Below, one piece after another: positions 17,701-25,092 of a stretch of 64,000 bases of DNA; positions within the stretch are counted from its first letter, which is position 1; the number at the start of each line of letters is the position of its first letter. The stretch is from Natrinema zhouii (GTDB lineage Archaea; Halobacteriota; Halobacteria; Halobacteriales; Natrialbaceae), in assembly GCF_013456555.2 (NCBI RefSeq), contig NZ_CP059154.1, positions 248,001-312,000 on the forward strand. The letters are read 5' to 3'. Both the position numbers and the translations under genes were made by a program. A model generated the notes under the pieces. That model did not search any database. It worked only from the letters and a program-made list of their open reading frames with translations, and was not told where the DNA came from.

Positions 17701-18113
17701 AACTCGACGTCGTCGGCGGCGACGATCACGTCGTCGTCACCTCCGCCGACAAGGGGTCGATCCTGGTGAAAGCGTACGTGACGAACCGGGTCAACCAGGA
17801 GGAGGTCTTCCTCCCCTACCACTGGGGCGGCGTTTTCCACGGCGAAGACAGGTCTGGTAACTGGCCCGAGGGAACTACGCCGCTGGCCATCGGCGAGAGC
17901 GCGAACATCATCACCCCCAGCGGGTTCGACGCCGAGACCCAGATGCAGGAGACCAAATCGGGCGTCGTTCACGTTCAGAAGGCTACGCAGAACGTTGTCG
18001 ACGACCTCGAAATGGAGTTCATCGACTACCCGCAGGACGAGCACGGGCTCGGCGCACAGAAACGATACGACGTCCGCGAATGGGACATGATCGACGGAGG
18101 TGACACACCGTGA
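14751..18113 (+). CDS. fdhA: Formate dehydrogenase catalytic subunit, Tat-exported
   Basis: A 1120-residue molybdopterin oxidoreductase of the formate dehydrogenase branch. A Tat signal with 'DRRSFMKASALAGG' lies at residues 13-26. Cys59, Cys62, Cys66 and Cys94 form the N-terminal 4Fe-4S site. 'ARICHSPT' gives the Cys184-His185 pair at the place of the catalytic (seleno)cysteine and histidine of formate dehydrogenases; 'MTNTINDYRNFDLLIILGQN' follows as in E. coli FdnG. The C-terminal pterin-binding domain is near 960-1080. Residues ~449-500 are a Glu/Gly-rich insertion. The enzyme should oxidise formate outside the membrane and pass electrons to FdhB. It overlaps fdhB (GTGA). Confidence 0.93.
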   Translation: MSADGDPVTIDLDRRSFMKASALAGGLFLGGGVTGHVLSQEEEGEDGVVDDADTSKVICNYCAVGCGFKAVKDGDSFTAMEPWFENPINNGSLCSKGAGILETEHSVKRLKHPMQKVDGEWQKITWDEAYTEIAETWAETVDEYSRESVMLLGSAHHANEEAYAIRKLAAFMGTNNVDHQARICHSPTVTGLANTWGFGAMTNTINDYRNFDLLIILGQNPAESHPIAMQHILEGQARGGTIVSIDPRYTKTSAHADYFYRLRPGTDVALVMGLLNYVRDRDGLNDTFLDERVMGWPDVEPELDQYDLETVSDITWIDRGDLEEIGDLIIENAPQIQVEWAMGGTQHNNGTQNIRSYALFSLATGSAARSGGGLQVMRGHANVQGATDLGVDASILPGYYGVDSPGSWEHWADVWDRSPWTSGSTSFEELYDKFEMMPEDMWSGMETPAEAEAGGAGVDVEEEEEGEGGEGAESAGGQGDEEEGEEQEGEDDEEGLNQEAPIDVDERSMMFQIGLTVARWYEAALGQEDRLLESNLYQSDPLKMAFFWGHSANSISEMDKMKRAMESLDLMVVVDVFPSVAGTLPDDANVILLPASSQYEHVRTVTNSHRSVQWSERVSPPAHNSRPDLRIMQELAHHLGFGEHFDWGSGPEVHNGQSSYEDALREINLGTRSIGYQQSPEKLQQHQEYDWAFNTDNLRADTNGLPVDGDYWMLPWPYWGDDHPGSPIIWTKEADPRDGGHDFRENWGVRAPTPDEWNELGIDKDYPLWQTYNRDGLDGLDLIAGSFEAPWWDGQEINGVPSYPNYATMLPDDPANASTQTLPVEYALDESESVYTAAQALTDQYGDEVDIDPAAYEEYDYAQPDPPTGRGKARGVVWNFLDTVPVHREPVESPRPDLVEEWPANGEQINFWRLDQNNASVQETATERVHTELGSDAESGRTVILTSGRQVEHQGGGAETRNNEYTADRQPHMYAEISPSLAEELDVVGGDDHVVVTSADKGSILVKAYVTNRVNQEEVFLPYHWGGVFHGEDRSGNWPEGTTPLAIGESANIITPSGFDAETQMQETKSGVVHVQKATQNVVDDLEMEFIDYPQDEHGLGAQKRYDVREWDMIDGGDTP

Positions 18114-18790
18114 CACAGGACGACCGATCCGGACAGGTGATGAGTCAGGGCGTGATGAGCACCGGCGAGGGGATGCGGATCTTCCCCGACGTCGAGGCCT
18201 GCATCGACTGCGGCGGCTGCGTCGTCGCCTGCAAGCGTACCTGGGACCGCGAGATACACAACCAGCGAATCGACATCACGACGATGGCCGAAGGGCAGGC
18301 CGGGCCACAGGGTGAGAACGCGAACAAGACGGATCGACTCGCTGCCGGTGAACGGCCCGGCGAGACGAGCCTCCCGATGCAGTGTTATCACTGCGAGAAC
18401 GCGCCCTGCGTCTCCGTCTGTCCGACCAACGCGCTCCAGAAGGAAGACGACGGATTCGTGACGGTGACCGAAGACCTCTGCGTGGGCTGTCAGTACTGCC
18501 TGTCGGGCTGTCCGTTCGGCGCGCCGCAGTTCCCGGACAGCAACGAGGGTACGGCCCAGCTCTTCGGCACCGGCGGCATTATGGACAAGTGTACCGGCTG
18601 TCGCGAGCGCCAGGAGGTCCAGAAGGGACCGGCCTGCGCCGAGGAGTGTGCGACCGACGCGATTCTCGTCGGCAGCGCGGGCGAAATCGCCGACGAACTC
18701 GAGGCCCGCGACAGCGGCCCCTTCTTCAACGAGGAGGCCATGGAGATCATCTTCGGGGCGAACGACGCCCAACTGTTTAGTGACCAATGA
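18110..18790 (+). CDS. fdhB: Formate dehydrogenase iron-sulfur subunit
   Basis: 226 residues with GTG start inside the GTGA overlap with fdhA. Four ferredoxin-type cysteine groups are visible in order: 'CIDCGGCVVACKRTW' (~25-39), 'CYHCENAPCVSVCPTNA' (~90), 'CVGCQYCLSGCP' (~125) and 'CTGCRERQ...CAEECATDA' (~160-185), as in FdnH/FdhB-type four-cluster subunits. It has no Tat signal and is probably exported in complex with FdhA. It would take electrons from FdhA and deliver them to the membrane subunits encoded next. Its stop overlaps the next start (ATGA). Confidence 0.93.
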   Translation: MTQDDRSGQVMSQGVMSTGEGMRIFPDVEACIDCGGCVVACKRTWDREIHNQRIDITTMAEGQAGPQGENANKTDRLAAGERPGETSLPMQCYHCENAPCVSVCPTNALQKEDDGFVTVTEDLCVGCQYCLSGCPFGAPQFPDSNEGTAQLFGTGGIMDKCTGCRERQEVQKGPACAEECATDAILVGSAGEIADELEARDSGPFFNEEAMEIIFGANDAQLFSDQ

Positions 18791-19467
18791 GCGACGAACG
18801 ACCACCCGATGGATCCCACGAGGGCGACGACGTCAAGGCCGCGAGGGACCGGGAAAAGACGACGGACGCGGTCGATCGAGCCGATCGCAACACAGCGGAG
18901 AACGGTCCGGGAGACGACGATCACGTCGGGGAATCGACCGACGAAACACGACCGGATCCCGACCGCGATCCGGGATCCGGAACGGGAACCGGAGGCGATA
19001 GGGGTGGCCGATGGGATCGGATCGCCTTCGTACTCAGCGCCGTCATCGGACTCGCGCTGGCGGGCGGTGCCGTCGCACTGGTCTCCGGCCGCGCACCGTT
19101 CTTCGAAGACCTGCTTCGCGTCCGGCCGACTGTTCAGGGCGGCGGCGTCGGCGCGGACTGGGTCTTCGGCAACACGGAGTCGGTCCTCGAGATCGCGATC
19201 GCGATCGTCCACTTCGCGGACGTCGTCGTGGGGATCTTCATCCTCCTGATGGTGTTCGTTCACTGGGCGGCGTTCCGGCGGCTGGCCGCGCGGATGCGGC
19301 CGCCGACGGCGACGGCCAGCGAGCGGGAATCGGCCGCGGCGACCGACGGCGGTGAGCCGAGCGGAACGGGACGGTCGTCGGCGGACTCGAGGGCCACCGC
19401 GGAATCCTGGTCGGACTCGACACCGAACGACGATCCGACTCGGTCCGACGGGGGTGGGCCCCGATGA
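18787..19467 (+). CDS. Membrane protein of the formate dehydrogenase operon
   Basis: 226 residues. Residues 1-75 are polar and acidic. Two hydrophobic helices follow: ~77-98 ('IAFVLSAVIGLALAGGAVALV') and ~135-160 ('IAIAIVHFADVVVGIFILLM'), with a His in the second. The C-terminal ~65 residues are again polar (Ser, Asp, Thr). No known Fdh subunit has this shape; its place between fdhB and the cytochrome b gene, with 4-nt overlaps on both sides, indicates a membrane component of the same complex, perhaps an anchor or extra heme-ligand partner. Confidence 0.8.
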   Translation: MSDERPPDGSHEGDDVKAARDREKTTDAVDRADRNTAENGPGDDDHVGESTDETRPDPDRDPGSGTGTGGDRGGRWDRIAFVLSAVIGLALAGGAVALVSGRAPFFEDLLRVRPTVQGGGVGADWVFGNTESVLEIAIAIVHFADVVVGIFILLMVFVHWAAFRRLAARMRPPTATASERESAAATDGGEPSGTGRSSADSRATAESWSDSTPNDDPTRSDGGGPR

Positions 19468-20576
19468 CGAACCTCGACCACGGAAAGTTCTCGCGCGTGA
19501 CCACCACGTTCCACTCGTTGCTGGCGCTGACGGTGTTCTTCCTGTTCTTTACGGGATACGCCATCGCGTTCAACACGGAGCTGTGGTGGATGGTCGAACT
19601 GATGGGGGGCAACCGGGGCGTGCTCCTGATCCATCGGCTCGCGGGCTTCTCGCTGATCCTTCTGACGGGGTTCTGGGTATCTTACATGCTCCTGCGGTCG
19701 ACGAGCCGGTCTAACTTCCGCAAGGTGCTGCCGAATCTCCGGACGGATCTGGCAGCGTTCATTCAGGACGTCAAGTTCGCGCTGGGGCGAGCCGACGAAC
19801 GCCACCCGGCCGCCCGCCAGTTCGCGGGCTACAAGGCCGACGAGGTGCCGCTGCTGTCCTACGTCGGCAAGGGCGTCATCTGGATCTTCACCGTCGAACT
19901 CCTCCTGCTGATGATTTCCGGGCTCCTGATCTGGCGGAAGACCTGGCTGATCGACTTCTATAACTCCCAGTCGGTCGTCATGGCCTTCGTTGCCTTCCAC
20001 GGCCTCCTCGGGGTTATCATGCTGATGGGCGTGATGTTCCACACCTTCGAGCACGGTTTCCATCCCGCCTTCTATCCGGTGGAGATGAAGGCCTTCCTGC
20101 CGAAGGACCGGACGCCGAACTTCCACGACGACCCCGACGAGTACGAGACCACCGGGATCGAGCGGCTCCGGCTTCGCCCCTCGTGGCGGTGGGCGACCAA
20201 CGTGATGGCCGTGTTCGTCGTCGTCGGTATCGTCAGCGTGATGATGGCCAGCCTCTCGTACGGCGGCTATCCGGTTCCGGACCGATTGCAGTTCAACGAA
20301 GGGAGCGTCCTGCGAACCATCGGCGTCAACATCGGCATGCTCGTGTTACTCATCGGACTCGTGCTCTCGATGTACGGCAACGTCCTCCGAGCGCGATACA
20401 TGCGCACGCGCAGGGAGACGGCCGAGCGTGCGACCGCGGCCGACGGCGGGGAATCCGACGCCGGACGAGACGGTGGCCTCGAGGACGGAACCCGAACCGA
20501 AACTGACGGTGGAACGGGAGCGACCGACGTTCGAGCACTGGGCGACGGGGAAACGGACCACAGTTCCGACGAGTAA
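19464..20576 (+). CDS. fdhC: Formate dehydrogenase cytochrome b-type subunit
   Basis: A 370-residue integral membrane protein with four main hydrophobic segments (~14-34, ~52-75, ~140-160, ~170-195) and a further one near 250-275 and 290-312. Histidines suited to heme ligation lie in or next to helices: 'TFHSLLALTVFF', 'LIHRLAGFSLIL', 'VAFHGLLGVIMLMGVMFHTFEHGFHP'. This pattern matches FdnI/FdoI-type gamma subunits, which pass electrons from FdhB to the quinone pool. The C-terminal ~55 residues are a polar acidic tail. It is the last gene of the overlapping operon. Confidence 0.88.
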   Translation: MTNLDHGKFSRVTTTFHSLLALTVFFLFFTGYAIAFNTELWWMVELMGGNRGVLLIHRLAGFSLILLTGFWVSYMLLRSTSRSNFRKVLPNLRTDLAAFIQDVKFALGRADERHPAARQFAGYKADEVPLLSYVGKGVIWIFTVELLLLMISGLLIWRKTWLIDFYNSQSVVMAFVAFHGLLGVIMLMGVMFHTFEHGFHPAFYPVEMKAFLPKDRTPNFHDDPDEYETTGIERLRLRPSWRWATNVMAVFVVVGIVSVMMASLSYGGYPVPDRLQFNEGSVLRTIGVNIGMLVLLIGLVLSMYGNVLRARYMRTRRETAERATAADGGESDAGRDGGLEDGTRTETDGGTGATDVRALGDGETDHSSDE

Positions 20577-20748
20577 CTCCATCCCCGATTCGTCCGATTT
20601 CCAGTCACAGCCGGTTCGGACTCGAGACGACGGTCGATAGCAGCCTCCTGCTCCGTTTCTCGCGACTCGAGTCGCTTTCATCGCGTTCCAGTCGGATTTT
20701 CGACCGATCCAGCGGGGATTTAGGTAATTTCGAAGCGTACGTGACCAC

Positions 20749-20928
20749 ATGGCGGAGACACTGTACTCGATCTACGCCGTCGCGATCGTGATTGTGGCCG
20801 TCGGCGGTCTCCTCGGGGTCGTCTTCGCGACGCCGGATCTCGAGGGTCGCTCGGAGTACCGGTTCGAGGCACTCGCAGTCGTCGCAGCCCTCTTCGTCCT
20901 CGCGATGGTCGGCGGGTTCGTCCTGTAA
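20749..20928 (+). CDS. Small membrane protein, two helices
   Basis: 59 residues, starting MAETLYSIYAVAIVIVAVGG. Two hydrophobic helices span ~6-26 and ~40-58, joined by a short polar loop with 'TPDLEGRSEYRF'. A GATTTAGGTAATTT element ~25-35 nt upstream suggests its own promoter. It follows the fdh operon on the same strand by 172 nt, so it might be an accessory membrane peptide of that complex, but this rests on position only. Confidence 0.65.
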   Translation: MAETLYSIYAVAIVIVAVGGLLGVVFATPDLEGRSEYRFEALAVVAALFVLAMVGGFVL

Positions 20929-21220
20929 CGCGAGTCGAACCGAACCTGACGAACCCGTCGACCATCGCAATCGATAGGTCGTCCCGCTGACCGAAGTAGT
21001 GACACGCGCATTTCTTTGAGCGTGTATTTATATGATATCCCAGAACAATTAAATTATCCCAGAAGGGACAATTCGATCACATCGGGGCGTTTCCTCGCCG
21101 TTCAGATCCGGCGTCTGTTACGCAATCAAGTCCGATCGAAACCGGACACTGATACCGGCTGAAACGGCAGTAGTGGCGGAAACGCCGTTCGATGGCGGAT
21201 GACGCGAGTACTACTCCGGA

Positions 21221-21517
21221 TCAACAGCAACTCAAATCGTTGTAAACCGGTGACTGAGGTGAAACACCAATCGAACGAATCCGGCTCTCGTCGGTGATCC
21301 GTTCGAGATAACGCCGCTCGATTCGCGTCTGCTCAGTGTCGGTATTCAGAGTGGTTCCGTCAGACACCAACGATATTAGCAATCTGAGCGGGTGTATTTC
21401 GACAGCGGAATCACGAGTCGTGGGTCCGTAGAACCGCACTTCATCCTCGAAGTACGACCGAACACCTCTCCCCATCCTCACGCTGGCTGAGCGCCCCGAT
21501 TGGGTCTCGTCTTCCAT
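21221..21517 (-). CDS. Possible hypothetical protein in AT-rich island
   Basis: 98 residues from ATG 21517 (MEDETQSGRSASVRMGRGVR); the frame is open to 21553. The protein is mixed charge with a segment 'VEIHPLRLLISLVSDGTTLN' and 'RIERRYLERITDESRIRS'. It is less acidic than neighbours and has no recognised family. Base composition is lower in GC than the flanking genes. It could be a small acquired gene or a chance frame, and I give it low weight. Confidence 0.3.
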   Translation of the reverse strand: MEDETQSGRSASVRMGRGVRSYFEDEVRFYGPTTRDSAVEIHPLRLLISLVSDGTTLNTDTEQTRIERRYLERITDESRIRSIGVSPQSPVYNDLSCC

Positions 21518-21994
21518 GACCGAAACTCTTTGATTTCTGACGTAAATAATCACGAATAACAGGATTGGATTAGTAACATACTTCTTATGCTACTCTCGAA
21601 TGGACAGTATTTGTATATTTAGCAGCCGAATAGCTGATGATCTAAAGTTGTATATTAGATACAAACGATTTTGAAAGCAATCTATTTATTCCCCTATTTA
21701 TTACCAAAGTCTAATATAATGGTATATTTGTGATGGTCTATCACTCACCATTTCAATTACTGAATCAGACTGCGACAGCTACCATTTTTCAATACTATTT
21801 GAATTTTAGACAACACTTCCAGTAAAGCGCCAACCATGGAATTACAATCATAGGTCCGTAATTCTCATGGAGCGGTGTCGTTCATGTCCTTTCGCACCGA
21901 AGCCATCACTGATTTCTTGTCTACGCCTCACCGACTGAACCACGCGATCGCCGCGCTCGAGCCGAGACAACCGTTTTCGCAGGACTCAACGGAG

Positions 21995-22011
21995 GTTATG
22001 TAATACCGAAC
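21995..22011. promoter_or_regulatory. Dyad-type motif copy (GTTATGTAATACCGAAC)
   Basis: A diverged copy of the 17-bp motif found at 22315, 23179, 37761 and 59263. It lies ~360 nt before the IclR start. It differs from the 59263 copy at two adjacent positions only. Candidate binding site; no direct evidence. Confidence 0.35.
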
Positions 22012-22314
22012 ACAGGGCGAGCGTTCGTCGTGCTCTCTCGGTCGAGCACCCGAACTTTCGACCCTTCCACGCTGAACACGCCCTTCAGCCGCCCCTCTCA
22101 AACCGACTCGAGTCGAACTACCGATTCTCGTCTGGTCTCGAGGACGTTCGCTCGCTATCTGAGATTTCTATACCGAAACAGCCGTTCGTCTTTAATGAAC
22201 ATATCTGTTTTCCCCTGATGAACGTTGTGAGAAGACACCGCACAGAGCTGCGGCGCCTCGGCTTCGTTTTGTCGCCGCTAATTCCGAACGTTCAGTTAGC
22301 AATCGGATCTGTCT

Positions 22315-22346
22315 GTTCGTGAATGATGAACACACAGATATTTATA
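22315..22346 (+). promoter_or_regulatory. iclR promoter: dyad operator plus TATA element
   Basis: GTTCGTGAATGATGAAC (22315-22331) is an imperfect palindrome with GTTC/GAAC ends, the style of IclR-family sites. It ends 6 nt before ATATTTATA (22337-22345), which lies ~27-30 nt before the IclR ATG at 22369 and fits a leaderless promoter. A site directly upstream of TATA is typical of archaeal activators; auto-regulation by the adjacent IclR protein is the simplest reading. Confidence 0.55.
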
Positions 22347-22368
22347 GGAAACGCAGGATAGCTAGCAT

Positions 22369-23133
22369 ATGGGCAAACGAGCCAACAATCCAGTCAAATC
22401 GGTCGTCACGACGTTCGATATTCTCCAGACGTTGCGTCGGCTCGACGGAGCCGGTGTGACCGAACTCGCGAACGAACTCTCCCTGCCGAAGAGTAGCGTC
22501 TACAACTATCTCAGTACGCTCGAGCAGGAGGAGTACGTCGTCAAGGACGACGGGAAGTACTACCTTGGCTTGCGGTTTCTCGACTTCGGTCGATACGTCC
22601 GGCAGCGCGACGACCTCTACGAAACCGCTCGCCCGGAAATGGAATCGATCGCCGACGAAACCGGGGAACTCGTCAACTTACTGGTCGAGGAACACGGACA
22701 GGGCGTCTACGTCTGTCGGACTCGAGGCGATCAGGCCGTCAACGTCGCGGCGAGCACCGGCCATCGGGTTTCGCTGCACAACACGGGGCTCGGAAAGGCG
22801 ATTCTTGCACATCTCCCCGAAGAACGGGTCGACGCGATCCTCGACGGTCACGGGATGTCGGCCGATACCGAGCACTCCATCACCGATCGGGACGAGCTCA
22901 AGTCCGAACTCGACGTGATACGGGATCGCGGCGTCGCGTTCGACCGCGAGGAGCGGATCGGCGGCCTCTGTTGTGTCGCGGTCCCGATTCTGGATCGCGA
23001 TCGCAGGCCGATCGGGGCGCTCAGCATCGCCGGACCGACGAGTCGAATGAAAGGAGAGCGCTTCGAAACCGAACTCCCCGAACTCCTGGAGAGCGCGGCG
23101 AACGTGATCGAACTGAACATGACGTACTCCTGA
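22369..23133 (+). CDS. IclR-family regulator, XacR-like
   Basis: 254 residues. Residues ~8-70 form the winged helix-turn-helix ('FDILQTLRRLDGAGVTELAN', 'PKSSVYNYLSTLEQEEYVVKD'); residues ~85-250 form the IclR effector domain ('NTGLGKAILAHLPEERVD', 'GGLCCVAVPILDRDRRPIGALSIAGPTSR'). In Haloferax volcanii the IclR protein XacR activates the D-xylose/L-arabinose degradation genes. The position of this gene at the edge of a dehydrogenase, dehydratase and sugar-transport cluster suggests the same role. Its promoter carries a palindrome directly before TATA. It converges with the metallo-hydrolase gene. Confidence 0.88.
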   Translation: MGKRANNPVKSVVTTFDILQTLRRLDGAGVTELANELSLPKSSVYNYLSTLEQEEYVVKDDGKYYLGLRFLDFGRYVRQRDDLYETARPEMESIADETGELVNLLVEEHGQGVYVCRTRGDQAVNVAASTGHRVSLHNTGLGKAILAHLPEERVDAILDGHGMSADTEHSITDRDELKSELDVIRDRGVAFDREERIGGLCCVAVPILDRDRRPIGALSIAGPTSRMKGERFETELPELLESAANVIELNMTYS

Positions 23134-23178
23134 CTTCTCTGGGAGCGGAGCCCTCGCTAGTCGACTGCGCGAAATCCC

Positions 23179-23195
23179 GTTCAGCAATGACGAAC
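23179..23195. promoter_or_regulatory. 17-bp dyad GTTCAGCAATGACGAAC
   Basis: The most symmetric copy of the recurrent motif: GTTC and GAAC at the ends and CA/TG inside. It sits between the convergent iclR and metallo-hydrolase genes, 8 nt beyond the latter's stop codon, so it is not at a promoter of any gene I can call. It is 46 nt downstream of iclR and might act as a secondary or auxiliary site. Confidence 0.4.
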
Positions 23196-23202
23196 GTTCA
23201 AT

Positions 23203-24162
23203 TCACGTTCGACGCCACGCAACGACGCCGTCAGCCGTCGTTCGCTCGAGAATCCCGCGGTCGACGTGGACGGCGAAGTGACCGGACAAGGGATATGCGA
23301 GGTCGACGTCGAGTCCGTAGCTACCGCGACGGTCGACGACGGCGTCGACCGCCTCGCGCAGGGTGATCGTTCCGCACTCGTCGACGAGCATCGGTATCAG
23401 CGCGTCCAGTTCCGACGCAAAGGCCAGCGATTCGTCGAGGAAGTCCTCGACTCCGGTTCCTTCGAAGACCTCGTAGTGGGTCAGCGACAGCGCGTCCGGG
23501 TCGAGGGTCAGGAGCAGGTCGATCGTGTTCTCGTACGCAGGAGCACGGTAGTATGGCGGCGGCTGAATGTAGTCGCCGTCGACAGTACACACGCCCCGGC
23601 CGAAGACCGCGTCGCCGCCGATCACGATGTCGTGGCCGGGATCGTAGAGCGCGAGGTGGCCGCGCGTGTGCCCGGGCGTGTGCAGGACCTGGAGTTCCCG
23701 ATCCGCGAGCGACAACCGCTCCCCGCCTCGAAGTCGCAGATCGATCCGCTCGCCGGGCCCCATCATCCCCTCGAGCCATTCGCTGGTGTCGTCGTCGTAC
23801 GTGATTCCGTGCTCGCCGGCGAACATCCCATACCGCTCGCGCATGATCCGGTCGGTGCGCTCCATCAGGTCCGCGTCGGCGTCGTGGGCCGCGAACGTGA
23901 CCGACGGCGCGTGCTCGCGGAGTTCGTGATTGCCGCCGTGGTGGTCGGCGTCGGCGTGGGTGATGACGGCGAGCGAAACGTCCGCGAGCGACCAGCCCCG
24001 GTCCTCGAGGAACGGCCGATACACCGTCGTCGGCGCGTCAATGACGCCGGGATCGACGATGATCGGGCCGTCGGCCCCCTCGAGGACGTGATAGCCGTGC
24101 AGTTTGTCGTCGATGACGGTCTCGATCCGATAGATTCCGGGCGCTAACGTCCGTGTCGCCAT
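23203..24162 (-). CDS. Metallo-beta-lactamase-fold hydrolase, possible sugar lactonase
   Basis: 319 residues from ATG 24162; ATG 24171 is also possible, but the GATAAATAT element at 24182-24190 (minus) has leaderless spacing to 24162. The metal site is 'THADADHHGG' (an H-x-D-x-D-H variant of the usual H-x-H-x-D-H), with 'TPGHTRGHLALYDPG' and 'IGGDAVFG' as later ligands. Family members hydrolyse thioesters, lactones and phosphodiesters. Downstream of a sugar-dehydrogenase-like SDR gene on the same strand, a lactonase step (sugar lactone to sugar acid) is the natural guess, in the manner of XacC of H. volcanii. Confidence 0.8.
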   Translation of the reverse strand: MATRTLAPGIYRIETVIDDKLHGYHVLEGADGPIIVDPGVIDAPTTVYRPFLEDRGWSLADVSLAVITHADADHHGGNHELREHAPSVTFAAHDADADLMERTDRIMRERYGMFAGEHGITYDDDTSEWLEGMMGPGERIDLRLRGGERLSLADRELQVLHTPGHTRGHLALYDPGHDIVIGGDAVFGRGVCTVDGDYIQPPPYYRAPAYENTIDLLLTLDPDALSLTHYEVFEGTGVEDFLDESLAFASELDALIPMLVDECGTITLREAVDAVVDRRGSYGLDVDLAYPLSGHFAVHVDRGILERTTADGVVAWRRT

Positions 24163-24216
24163 CTCTCGCATTCGTCGACTGATATTTATCGAGTGGCTAC
24201 AAAAATGTTGGTCAGG

Positions 24217-24990
24217 TCAGAACGCGCTGTCGGCGAATCCGCCGTCGACTGTGACAACCTCCCCGGTTACGAACGATGCAGCATCGCTGGCGAGGTAAAT
24301 CGCCGCGCCCACGATCTCCTCGCGGTCGGCGACCCGGCCGAGCGGGGTTCGATCGTCGATTCGTTCCCGCTTCTCCGTCCCGTCGGCGTACGTGTCCGCG
24401 TTCTGGGGCGTGATGACGAAGCCCGGTGCGATCGCGTTGGCTCTGATCTCAGGAGAGAGTTCCTTCGCGGACGCCCGCGTGAACGCTTCGACGCCGCCCT
24501 TGGCCGCGGTGTACGCCGGCAGGTTCGCCATCGAGAGCCGGGCCGACAGCGAGGAGATGTTGACGATCGAGCCACCCTCGTCCATCGACGGTGCGAACGC
24601 TTGGGTGACGCGACGGACCCCGTCGAGCGCGACGTCGGTGACGAAATCCCACTCCTCGTCGGAGATCCCCCGAACGGTCGCGCGCGAGATCGCGCCCTGC
24701 GACGCGACGACGATATCGACGCCGCCGAACTCCTCGACGGCCGTCTCACGGACGCGCTCGAGCGACTCGGGGTCGGTCACGTCGCACGTAACCCTCTCCG
24801 TCTCGACGCCACGATCCTCGATCGCCGTCGCGGTTTCCGCGACCTTCGACTCGTCGCGACTCGTCGCGATGACGTCGGCACCTTCCGCCGCGAAGCCGAG
24901 GGCGATCGCCTGTCCGATACCACTGGTCCCGCCGACGACGACCGCACGTTTGCCGTCGACGGTCACTGGACTGTGTTCGTAGTTGACCAT
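24217..24990 (-). CDS. Short-chain dehydrogenase/reductase (sugar dehydrogenase-like)
   Basis: 257 residues from ATG 24990 (MVNYEHSPVTVDGKRAVVVG). Classical SDR features: 'GGTSGIGQAIA' cofactor loop (~17-27), 'NISSLSA' with the catalytic Ser (~140), 'YTAAKGGVEAF' with Tyr-x-x-x-Lys (~155), and the 'ITPQNADTYADG' loop. Arg/Ser after beta-2 ('ATSRDESK') suggests NADP use. It is divergent from the zinc dehydrogenase at 25093 and upstream of the metallo-hydrolase gene. A role as sugar 1-dehydrogenase producing a lactone fits the cluster; the sugar cannot be told. Confidence 0.88.
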   Translation of the reverse strand: MVNYEHSPVTVDGKRAVVVGGTSGIGQAIALGFAAEGADVIATSRDESKVAETATAIEDRGVETERVTCDVTDPESLERVRETAVEEFGGVDIVVASQGAISRATVRGISDEEWDFVTDVALDGVRRVTQAFAPSMDEGGSIVNISSLSARLSMANLPAYTAAKGGVEAFTRASAKELSPEIRANAIAPGFVITPQNADTYADGTEKRERIDDRTPLGRVADREEIVGAAIYLASDAASFVTGEVVTVDGGFADSAF

Positions 24991-25092
24991 ACGGCTACCG
25001 TAACTGTCCGTCCCTATTACGTTTACCGTCCTAGGGCACACCGAATCGGGAAATCCCACAGAATTATAACTGCCCGCGAACGACCCGAAGAC
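24991..25092. promoter_or_regulatory. Divergent promoter between SDR and zinc dehydrogenase
   Basis: Two TATA-like elements face outward: AATTATAA at ~25062-25069 is ~27 nt before ATG 25093 on the + strand, and ACGTAATAGG (minus strand, ~25013-25022) is ~27 nt before ATG 24990. Both genes therefore look leaderless and could share control. No copy of the 17-bp dyad motif is present here. Confidence 0.5.

Larger units (their letters stand above)
20929..22368. other. AT-rich gene-poor island
   Basis: About 1.4 kb almost without genes. GC falls sharply between ~21540 and 21830. Two hairpins are visible: TTGTAT-ATTAG-ATACAA at 21648-21664, and a longer one at 21718-21752 where AATGGT pairs with ACCATT and, inside, GTGAT with ATCAC. 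One possible minus-strand gene (21221-21517) is listed separately. The right edge holds the iclR promoter and the dyad motifs at 21995-22011 and 22315-22331. No transposase or integrase remnant was recognised. Confidence 0.6.

Noticed and set aside
15570..18116. 848-codon open frame on the minus strand opposite fdhA
   Set aside because: It is the antisense shadow of a high-GC gene: Val/Arg/Leu/Asp-rich without any domain, and fdhA on the other strand has a clear family, signal and coupling.
24193..25092. Long 5' extension of the zinc dehydrogenase frame
   Set aside because: It runs opposite the SDR gene, has no homology, and the TATA element at 25062 plus the family N-terminus place the start at 25093.
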